Positions 31,497-36,972 of a DNA stretch of 36,972 nt are shown here, in pieces. How positions within the stretch are numbered: position 1 is the stretch's first letter; each line of letters starts with the position of its first letter. The stretch covers positions 1-36,972 of the forward strand of contig NZ_LPXN01000109.1 in NCBI RefSeq assembly GCF_001618175.1, given 5' to 3'. This DNA comes from Oceanibaculum pacificum. Lineage in GTDB: Bacteria > Pseudomonadota > Alphaproteobacteria > Oceanibaculales > Oceanibaculaceae. Under the pieces are notes generated by a model. It searched no databases. It saw only the letters and a list, made by a program, of their open reading frames with translations, and was not told the origin of the DNA. The translations under genes were made by a program, and so were the position numbers.

Positions 31497-32021
31497 ATGA
31501 CCATTACCTCCCTGAAGACCCCGAGCAAAAGCGACGCGCTGCTCGACCGGCTGCTGCTGCGCCAGGAGATCGAGGAATTCAACGCTGCCTACGCCGAGGC
31601 GCTGGATAACGGGCCGCTGTCGGACTGGCCGGATTTCTTCGCCGAGGACGGGCTCTACGTCATCACCGCGCGTGAGAACCACAATGCCGGCCTGCCGGTC
31701 GGCCTGGTCTATTGCGAGGGCAAGGGCATGCTGCGCGACCGCATCTTCGCCATCGAGAAGACGGCGATGTTCGCGCCGCGCTACATGCGCCATTTCATCG
31801 CCAACACCCGGATCGTCGAGAACCGCGCCAATGGCGAGATCGTCGCCACGGCGAACTATCTGCTGTTGCAGACGCTGTTCGACCGGCCGGAAGCGAAGCT
31901 GCACCAGATCGGCACCTATTACGATATTTTCGTGCGGGTCGACGCCGCGCTGAAGCTGAAGCAGCGCCGCGCGGTCTACGACAATCTGCTGATCGACAAT
32001 TCGGTGGTCTACCCGGTGTAA
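31497..32021 (+). CDS. Ring-hydroxylating dioxygenase beta subunit
   Basis: The 174-residue protein matches the small subunit of Rieske non-heme iron oxygenases (NTF2-like fold): LLRQEIEEFNAAYAEALDNGPLSDWPDFFAEDGLYVIT (about 21-58), then RHFIANTRI, VATANYLLLQT, and the C-terminal AVYDNLLIDNSVVYPV. It structures the alpha3beta3 hexamer and has no redox centre. It starts 10 bases after the fusion stop with a GAGGAGA ribosome site. Its presence supports the fused gene being a working oxygenase system. Confidence 0.9.
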   Translation: MTITSLKTPSKSDALLDRLLLRQEIEEFNAAYAEALDNGPLSDWPDFFAEDGLYVITARENHNAGLPVGLVYCEGKGMLRDRIFAIEKTAMFAPRYMRHFIANTRIVENRANGEIVATANYLLLQTLFDRPEAKLHQIGTYYDIFVRVDAALKLKQRRAVYDNLLIDNSVVYPV

Positions 32022-32024
32022 GAC

Positions 32025-32053
32025 GCTACGGGCGGCCTATAGCGGCCCGTAGC
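32025..32053. terminator. Bidirectional terminator between the oxygenase and fliP
   Basis: A perfect 9-base stem (GCTACGGGC at 32025-32033, GCCCGTAGC at 32045-32053) with an 11-base loop begins 3 bases past the beta-subunit stop. It includes the last codons of fliP on the other strand, followed by TTT. It separates the converging units. Confidence 0.65.
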
Positions 32054-32816
32054 TTTGCACCAGGCTGCCGGCGATCATGTACCAGCCATCCAGCAGCACG
32101 AAGAAGATCAGCTTGAACGGCATCGAGACGATGACCGGCGGAATCATCATCATGCCCATCGACATCAGGATCGAGGCGATCACCATGTCGATGATGACGA
32201 ACGGGATGTAGATCAGGAAGCCGATCTCGAAGGCGCGGCGCAGCTCGCTGATCATGAAGGCGGGGGTCAGCGCGCGCAGCGGCGTCTGCGCGCCGACTTC
32301 CTCCGGCCCGGCCTTGGAGATTTCCAGGAAAAGCTGCAAATCCTGGTCGCGCACATGCTTCAGCATGAAGGCGTGGAATGGCTCGACCACCCGTTCCAGC
32401 GCCTGGGCCTCGTCGATCTGCTGCTCGATCAGCGGCAGCACGCCCTCGCGATAGGCCTGGTCCATCGTCGGCTGCATGATGAAGAAGGTCAGGAACATCG
32501 CCAGGCTGATCATGACGATGTTCGGCGGCGTCGACTGCGTGCCCATGGCGAAGCGCAGGAAGGACAGCACCACGATGATCCGGGTGAAGGAGGTCACCAT
32601 CACCAGGATGCCCGGCGCGATCGACAGCACGGTGAAGACCGCCAGAAGCTGGATGATCCGCGCCGTGGTCGAGCCGTCGGGCGAGCCGAAATCCAGGCTG
32701 AAATTCTGCGCCAGCGCGGCGGTTGCGCCGGTCAGCGTCAGCCCGGCCGCCGCCAGGGCGGCCAGCGCGAGGCAGGCCAGGATGCGGCGCGGGGCCGTGC
32801 GGGTGAGGCGGGACAT
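32037..32816 (-). CDS. fliP: Flagellar export-gate protein FliP
   Basis: The 259-residue protein has an N-terminal signal-like hydrophobic run (about 16-37, ending ALAQ), then the FliP core: VLSIAPGILVMVTSFTRIIVVLSFLR, GTQSTPPNIVMISLAMFLTFFIM, and the terminal FEIGFLIYIPFVIIDMVIASILMSMGMMMIPP with membrane helices. FliP forms, with FliQ and FliR, the export gate of the flagellar type III secretion system. ATG 32816 is chosen; a TTG at 32834 that overlaps the fliO stop (TTGA) is also in frame, and neither has a clear ribosome site. fliQ and fliR do not follow here. Confidence 0.92.
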   Translation of the reverse strand: MSRLTRTAPRRILACLALAALAAAGLTLTGATAALAQNFSLDFGSPDGSTTARIIQLLAVFTVLSIAPGILVMVTSFTRIIVVLSFLRFAMGTQSTPPNIVMISLAMFLTFFIMQPTMDQAYREGVLPLIEQQIDEAQALERVVEPFHAFMLKHVRDQDLQLFLEISKAGPEEVGAQTPLRALTPAFMISELRRAFEIGFLIYIPFVIIDMVIASILMSMGMMMIPPVIVSMPFKLIFFVLLDGWYMIAGSLVQSYGPL

Positions 32817-32830
32817 CGCGGCCGCCAGCG

Positions 32831-33289
32831 TCAAGAGCGGCGATCTCGCGGCGTGCCGAGCGTCGGCCCGTCATCGTCCCGCGCTCCTTCGTTGCGCACC
32901 ATGGCGCCGAAGGCCGGCTCGCGCTTGGCCGTTCCGGCGGGGGCGGGCGACGCGGCCGGGGAGGCGACCGGGGAGGCGACTGGCGTCCGCACGGGTGCCT
33001 CGTCGCTTGCGGCGGCGACGGCGCTGCCGGGAGCGACGCTTTCGACCAGCAAATCCTTATCCGGGCCCAGCAGGATCAGATGTTCCTGGCCGTCGCGGCG
33101 CAGCAGCACCAGCCGGCGCTTGGCGTCGACCGGCAGCACCTCGACCAGCGCCAGGCGGCGGCGCTGGCCGCGATTGCGCGGCATCGCCCCGCCAAAGCCG
33201 AACCGGCGCAGCACCAGGAACAGCAATCCCAGCAGGGCCAGCACGAAGACGAGCGCCAGGATGGCATACAGGTAATTCTCGACGCTCAT
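32831..33289 (-). CDS. fliO: Flagellar biosynthesis protein FliO
   Basis: The 152-residue protein has one membrane helix at about 6-28, then a cytoplasmic domain with the FliO pattern RRRLALVEVLPVDAKRRLVLLRRDGQEHLILLGPDKDLLVESV (about 43-86). A Pro/Ala-rich linker with repeated Val-Ala-Ser-Pro units (about 103-118) and a basic end follow. FliO helps FliP assemble into the export gate. It directly precedes fliP, as in many flagellar operons. Confidence 0.85.
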   Translation of the reverse strand: MSVENYLYAILALVFVLALLGLLFLVLRRFGFGGAMPRNRGQRRRLALVEVLPVDAKRRLVLLRRDGQEHLILLGPDKDLLVESVAPGSAVAAASDEAPVRTPVASPVASPAASPAPAGTAKREPAFGAMVRNEGARDDDGPTLGTPRDRRS

Positions 33290-33315
33290 GGCGATTCGCT
33301 CTTTCCTTCGTGGCG

Positions 33316-33627
33316 TTAGCGATAGGCTTTACCATAAGCGCGCGCGGCATGCAGCCTCGCGGCTTTCTCCTCGGCGGCTTCGGTTTCCGATTGCCGGTCG
33401 CGCAGCGTCTGCGCCAGCCGGTCGAGCTGCCCGATGGCGCGCTGCATGCCGGGCAGCAGGGCGCGGGCCTCCGGCGCGCTGAGCGTCAGCACGCGGCCGC
33501 ACAGGCTTTCGACATCGCCGCTGATCAACGACAGATCGACCGGCTCGCCCCGGCCGGCGGCGTCGGCCATCCGGTCCAGCGTGGCCTGTAGGGCGGTCAG
33601 TTTTTCCTGCAATTCGGCGGCGGTCAT
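33316..33627 (-). CDS. Small helical protein in the flagellar run
   Basis: The 103-residue protein is predicted to be almost fully alpha-helical, with a heptad-like N-terminus (AELQEKLTALQATLDRMADA) and C-terminal Glu/Ala/Lys helices. There is no signal peptide or membrane segment. Its ATG overlaps the fhlB-like stop by 4 bases and fliO begins 26 bases later, so it is probably part of the same operon. Size and helicity recall flagellar chaperones or regulators such as FliT, but I see no specific family motif. Function is unknown. Confidence 0.65.
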   Translation of the reverse strand: MTAAELQEKLTALQATLDRMADAAGRGEPVDLSLISGDVESLCGRVLTLSAPEARALLPGMQRAIGQLDRLAQTLRDRQSETEAAEEKAARLHAARAYGKAYR

Positions 33628-34061
33628 GACGCTCCCTGGGTCCAGGCGTTCAGCGTGTTGGGCTCGTCATCCTCGTGCGCCGGTTCGCCCTCGGTGGCGA
33701 TGCGGGCATTGGCGCGATAGACGTAGGACAATATCTCCGCCACCGCCGCAAACGCCTCCACCGGTATCTCCTGGTCCATCTCGACGGCCATCAGCACCTG
33801 GGCCAGGTCGGGATCGCGCCGCACCTTCACATCATGGTCGAAGGCGAGGCGCAGGATTTTCTCCGCCACCGCGCCATAGCCCTGGGCGACGACGACCGGC
33901 GCCTTCTCCGCGCCGGGCTCATGCGATATCGCGACGGCGATCTGGCGGTCGGCCGAGGGCTGCGGACGGCCGGACGCAGCCTGGGGCGTGTCCAGATCCT
34001 CGATCAGGTCGAACAGCCTCTCGCCGAGGCGGCCGCGCGTCACCGGTTTCTTCGGTTCCAT
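33624..34061 (-). CDS. FlhB C-terminal-domain-like protein (FhlB/YlqH type)
   Basis: The 145-residue protein carries, at about 43-120, the cytoplasmic domain of FlhB-type export switches: [41 protein letters not shown], then [18 protein letters not shown]. It lacks the FlhB membrane part, and the NPTH autocleavage motif is replaced by ISHEP. Such stand-alone FlhB-like proteins can partly replace the FlhB C-domain in export. ATG 34061 is chosen since it gives MEPKKP; the earlier start at 34118 would run into the serS promoter region. It is the first gene of the minus-strand flagellar run. Confidence 0.82.
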   Translation of the reverse strand: MEPKKPVTRGRLGERLFDLIEDLDTPQAASGRPQPSADRQIAVAISHEPGAEKAPVVVAQGYGAVAEKILRLAFDHDVKVRRDPDLAQVLMAVEMDQEIPVEAFAAVAEILSYVYRANARIATEGEPAHEDDEPNTLNAWTQGAS

Positions 34062-34131
34062 GGCGTGGCTCCGTGGATTCTCCGCTGGCACTGTAGCCGC
34101 TCTCGCGGCGGGCGACAATGAAGCCCGCTTC

Positions 34132-34160
34132 CTAGACGCGACGGGGCAGAGCCGCTATAA
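34132..34160 (+). promoter_or_regulatory. Vegetative promoter of serS
   Basis: CTAGAC (34132-34137) and CTATAA (34155-34160) are spaced by exactly 17 bases, five of six matches each to the alphaproteobacterial consensus CTTGAC-N17-CTATAT. A start near 34167 leaves a leader of about 34 bases ahead of ATG 34201. Confidence 0.6.
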
Positions 34161-34200
34161 CGCTTCGCGCCTTTATCCCGTTTCCGGCGGACGCCTTTCC

Positions 34201-35478
34201 ATGATCGATCTGAAGCTTATCCGCGACGATGCGGCGGCCTTCGACGCCGCCCTGGCCCGTCGCGGCCTGCCCCCGATGGCCGGCGACATCCTGGCCAAGG
34301 ATGAGCGCCGCCGCGCCGCGCTGACCGAATTGCAGAGCCTGCAGGCCCGCCGCAACGAGGCCTCCAAGGAAGTCGGCCAGATCAAGCGCCAGGGCGGCGA
34401 CGCCGAGGCGCTGATGCAGGAAGTCGCCGCCATCAAGGACAGGCTCGCCGCGCTGGAGGCCGAGGAAAAGGCGCTGGGCGACGCGCTGGAGTCGATCCTG
34501 GCCGGCATCCCGAACCTGCCGGCCGCCGATGTGCCGGTCGGCGCGGACGAAGCGGATAATGTGGAAATCCGCCGCACCGGCAATCCGCGCAATTTCAGCT
34601 TCACGCCGAAGGAGCATTTCGAGATCGGCGAGGCGTTGGGCATGATGGATTTCGAGGCTGCCTCGAAGCTGTCGGGCGCGCGCTTCGTGGTGCTGCGCAA
34701 GCATCTGGCGCGGCTGGAACGCGCGCTGGCCGCCTTCATGCTGGACATCCACACGCTGGAGTTCGGCTATGAGGAGACGCAGGTGCCCTTCATGGTGCGC
34801 GACCAGGCGCTGTTCGGCACCGGGCAATTGCCGAAATTCGGCGAGGATCTGTTCCGCACCACCAATGATTACTGGCTGATCCCGACCGCTGAGGTGCCGC
34901 TGACCAATCTGGCGGCCGACCGCATTCTGGACGAGAAGGAATTGCCGCAGCGCTTCACCGCTTATTCGCCCTGCTTCCGGTCCGAGGCGGGGGCGGCCGG
35001 GCGCGATACGCGCGGTATGATCCGCCAGCACCAGTTCACCAAGGTGGAGATGGTCTCCATCGCCCATCCCGACCAGTCGGAGGCCGAGCATCAGCGCATG
35101 ACCCGCGCCGCCGAGACCGTGCTGGAACGGCTGGACCTGCCCTATCGCACCATCATCCTGTGTACCGGCGACATGGGCTTCGGCGCGCAGAAGACCTACG
35201 ACATCGAGGTCTGGCTGCCGGGGCAGAATGCCTATCGCGAGATTTCCAGCTGCTCGAACTGCGGCGATTTCCAGGCCCGGCGCATGAAGGCCCGTTTCCG
35301 CGCGGCAGGGGAGAAGAACACCCGCTTCGTGCATACGCTGAACGGCTCCGGCCTGGCGGTCGGGCGGACCATGGTGGCGATCCTGGAGAATTACCAGAAC
35401 GAGGATGGGTCGGTGACCGTGCCGGAGAAGCTGCGGCCCTATATGGGCGGGCTGGAGGTCATCCGCGCCGATGCTTAA
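34201..35478 (+). CDS. serS: Seryl-tRNA synthetase
   Basis: The 425-residue class II synthetase charges tRNA(Ser). It has the N-terminal coiled-coil tRNA-binding arm (about 28-100, rich in Glu/Lys/Ala), motif 2 ([21 protein letters not shown]), the serine/ATP-site segment [16 protein letters not shown] and motif 3 ([19 protein letters not shown]). Length is typical. ATG 34201 begins the conserved [10 protein letters not shown]; the upstream in-frame extension to 33988 lies in the divergent gene. A promoter match lies 41 bases upstream. Its stop overlaps the surE start by 8 bases. Confidence 0.97.
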   Translation: MIDLKLIRDDAAAFDAALARRGLPPMAGDILAKDERRRAALTELQSLQARRNEASKEVGQIKRQGGDAEALMQEVAAIKDRLAALEAEEKALGDALESILAGIPNLPAADVPVGADEADNVEIRRTGNPRNFSFTPKEHFEIGEALGMMDFEAASKLSGARFVVLRKHLARLERALAAFMLDIHTLEFGYEETQVPFMVRDQALFGTGQLPKFGEDLFRTTNDYWLIPTAEVPLTNLAADRILDEKELPQRFTAYSPCFRSEAGAAGRDTRGMIRQHQFTKVEMVSIAHPDQSEAEHQRMTRAAETVLERLDLPYRTIILCTGDMGFGAQKTYDIEVWLPGQNAYREISSCSNCGDFQARRMKARFRAAGEKNTRFVHTLNGSGLAVGRTMVAILENYQNEDGSVTVPEKLRPYMGGLEVIRADA

Positions 35479-36253
35479 GCTCGACAAGCCGCTGAAGCAA
35501 TGCCGCATCCTGGTCACCAACGATGACGGCATCAACGCGCCCGGCCTGAAGGTGCTGGAGAAGATCGCCAAGGAACTGTCCGACGATGTGTGGGTGGTGG
35601 CACCGGAGCTGAACCAGAGCGGCTCCGCCCATTCGCTGACGCTGCGCAGCCCGCTGCGGCTGCGCGAGGTGTCGCCGCGGCGCTATGCGGTCGATGGCAC
35701 GCCGACCGACTGCGTGCTGCTGGCGGTCAACCATCTGCTGCGCGACGCCCGGCCGGACCTGGTGCTGTCCGGCGTCAATCGCGGGGCCAACATGGCCGAG
35801 GACGTGACCTATTCCGGCACCATCGCGGCGGCGATGGAAGGCACGCTGCTCGGCCTGCCATCCATCGCGCTCAGCCAGGCCATCGCCTTCCAGAAGCCGC
35901 CGCACTGGTCGGCGGCGGAGGAGCATGGGCCGGATATCGTGGCCCGGCTGCTGGCCGAGGGCTGGCCGGAAGGCGTGCTGATGAACGTCAATTTCCCCAA
36001 CGCCTCGGCCCGCAAGGTGCAGGGCGTGAAGCTGACCCGCCAGGCGCAGCGCAAGATCGGCTCTGCCGTGCAGGAGGGCAAGGATCCCTACGGCGTGCCC
36101 TATTTCTGGGTCGGGCTGATCAAGACCGAGGAAGAGGCGAAGCAGGGCACCGACCTGGAGGCGGTGGCCGAGGGCTATATCTCGGTTACGCCGATCCGCC
36201 TGGACCTGACCGACAAATCCACCCTGACCGCGCTGAAGAAAGCGCTGGGCTGA
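35471..36253 (+). CDS. surE: 5'/3'-nucleotidase SurE
   Basis: The 260-residue phosphatase has the metal site [14 protein letters not shown] (about 13-26, paired Asp), the [12 protein letters not shown] segment, GTPTDCVLL and [28 protein letters not shown] (about 97-124). SurE dephosphorylates nucleoside monophosphates and is linked to stationary survival. The protein has about 12 residues before the usual first strand, set by the ATG at 35471 that overlaps serS by 8 bases. pcm follows, the common serS-surE-pcm order of alphaproteobacteria. Confidence 0.96.
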   Translation: MLKLDKPLKQCRILVTNDDGINAPGLKVLEKIAKELSDDVWVVAPELNQSGSAHSLTLRSPLRLREVSPRRYAVDGTPTDCVLLAVNHLLRDARPDLVLSGVNRGANMAEDVTYSGTIAAAMEGTLLGLPSIALSQAIAFQKPPHWSAAEEHGPDIVARLLAEGWPEGVLMNVNFPNASARKVQGVKLTRQAQRKIGSAVQEGKDPYGVPYFWVGLIKTEEEAKQGTDLEAVAEGYISVTPIRLDLTDKSTLTALKKALG

Positions 36254-36263
36254 GGGGGATGCG

Positions 36264-36929
36264 GTGAGCTTCGAGGATGCCCGAAAAATCCGGCTGATCA
36301 TGGAGTTGCGCCGCGCCGGCGTGACCGACACGCGCGTGCTGTCGGCGCTGGAGCGGGTGCCGCGCGAGGCTTTCGTGCCGCAGACCTTCGGCGATCAAGC
36401 CTACGATAATACCGCGCTGCCGATCGGCTGCGGCCAGACCATCAGCCAGCCCATCGTGGTCGGCATGATGACCCAGGCGCTCGATCTGGGCGAGCGGGTG
36501 AAGGTGCTGGAGATCGGCACCGGCTCCGGCTACCAGACGGCGATCCTGGCGCGGCTGTGCCGCCGGGTCTATACCATCGAGCGACACAAGGATCTGCTGC
36601 GCGACGCCGAGCAGCGGCTCTATGCGCTGGGCCACAGCAACATCACCACAAGGGCCGGCGACGGCACCAAGGGTTGGCCGGAACAGGCCCCGTTCGACCG
36701 CATCCTGGTGACGGCGGCGGCGGCCGAGATGCCGATGGCCCTGGTCGACCAGCTTTCCCCGGAGGGGCTGATGGTGCTGCCGCTGGGGCCGCGCCCGGAA
36801 AGCCAGCATGTGGTGCGCGTGCGCAAGACCGCCGAGGGCCACACGCTGGAGAAGCTCTGGCCGGTGCGCTTCGTGCCGCTGATCGCCGGCATGCCGGCCG
36901 ACCCGGATCGGATGACGGACAAGAAGTGA
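36264..36929 (+). CDS. pcm: Protein-L-isoaspartate O-methyltransferase
   Basis: The 221-residue enzyme has the PCMT signatures REAFVP (near 35), ALPIGCGQTISQPIVVG (about 50-66) and the SAM motif VLEIGTGSGYQTAIL (about 79-93). It methylates damaged L-isoaspartyl residues so that proteins can be repaired. The start is GTG at 36264, with GAGGGGGAT upstream and 10 bases after the surE stop. The end, DPDRMTDKK, is complete. Confidence 0.95.
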   Translation: MSFEDARKIRLIMELRRAGVTDTRVLSALERVPREAFVPQTFGDQAYDNTALPIGCGQTISQPIVVGMMTQALDLGERVKVLEIGTGSGYQTAILARLCRRVYTIERHKDLLRDAEQRLYALGHSNITTRAGDGTKGWPEQAPFDRILVTAAAAEMPMALVDQLSPEGLMVLPLGPRPESQHVVRVRKTAEGHTLEKLWPVRFVPLIAGMPADPDRMTDKK

Positions 36930-36933
36930 ACCA

Positions 36934-36972
36934 TCAGGCAGGCCCAAGCGCCTTGGGCGGCGTCTCGAAGCA
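36934..36972 (-). CDS. Possible 3' end of a convergent gene (partial)
   Basis: On the minus strand the last 39 bases read without a stop as CFETPPKALGPA followed by TGA (36936-36934). The frame continues past the window edge. The stop sits 5 bases from the pcm stop, which would make a tight convergent pair. The fragment is too short to identify, and such an open stretch could be chance. Confidence 0.3.
   Translation of the reverse strand, partial: CFETPPKALGPA
36942..36958. terminator. Short hairpin after pcm
   Basis: GCCCAAG (36942-36948) and CTTGGGC (36952-36958) form a 7-base perfect stem with a 3-base loop, 13 bases past the pcm stop. No U tract follows on the plus strand within the window. 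A weak terminator is possible. Confidence 0.35.

Noticed and set aside
28568..31582. A 1004-residue minus-strand frame across the oxygenase fusion
   Set aside because: It is antisense to the Rieske/reductase gene, shows no domain motifs and has shadow-like composition.
1..36972. tRNA, rRNA, CRISPR, insertion sequences or phage genes
   Set aside because: No cloverleaf-like, tandem spacer-repeat, transposase or integrase signal was recognised on either strand while reading the window.

Overview
This window looks like chromosomal DNA of a high-GC alphaproteobacterium, probably Rhodospirillales-like. The evidence is very high GC, dense ATGA start/stop overlaps, a serS-surE-pcm run beside flagellar genes, PAS_5-family proteins, CTTGAC/CTATAT-like and EcfG-like promoter matches, and SyrD/PvdE-type ABC proteins. 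The species cannot be fixed from the sequence alone. No tRNA, rRNA, CRISPR array, transposase or integrase was seen. Almost every base lies in a protein gene, and no gene-free stretch exceeds 300 bases.

Layout. (1) 1-4978: a UxaA-family sugar-acid dehydratase, the ribosome-rescue hydrolase ArfB, two divergent PAS_5 proteins, a zinc alcohol dehydrogenase and a small secreted protein with an EcfG-like promoter. (2) 5153-10991: a five-gene plus-strand run. It holds two consecutive cyclic-peptide-exporter-type ABC half-transporters, an SPFH/prohibitin membrane protein, a membrane-anchored LivJ-like binding protein and a 66-residue membrane protein, and ends at a clear terminator. (3) 11062-11607: a DUF697 protein. 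(4) 11731-21385, minus strand: a Wzx/Wzy-type exopolysaccharide cluster (flippase, initiating phosphoglycosyl transferase, GH18 glycosidase, FkbM methyltransferase, Wzc-like protein with an eroded kinase domain, OPX lipoprotein, WecG/TagA glycosyltransferase, polymerase). A small secreted protein, a second FkbM methyltransferase and a CBS-domain protein lie beside it. (5) 23426-32021: a catabolic island. A TauD-type dioxygenase, an RraA/CHA-aldolase-type protein and a TRAP transporter form one operon. It is followed by a divergent ABM-like gene and a Rieske oxygenase whose ferredoxin, reductase and alpha-subunit modules lie in one open frame, with a separate beta subunit. (6) 32037-34061, minus strand: fhlB-like, a small unknown gene, fliO and fliP. 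(7) 34201-36929: serS, surE and pcm behind a recognisable promoter.

How they may work together. The polysaccharide genes form a nearly complete synthesis and export route with few glycosyltransferases. The gene types (WcaJ-like, WecG-like, kinase-less Wzc, OPX, Wzx, Wzy) parallel alphaproteobacterial holdfast/adhesin loci, and the GH18 enzyme hints at an N-acetylglucosamine-containing polymer; both points are inference. The catabolic island probably imports an organic acid through the TRAP system and oxidises aromatic or related acids. The alpha subunit resembles salicylate 5-hydroxylase/anthranilate dioxygenase large subunits, but the substrate is unknown. The most unusual items are the Ferredoxin-reductase-oxygenase fusion with an internal ribosome binding site, the paired ABC/SPFH/binding-protein operon, and the pseudokinase-like Wzc.
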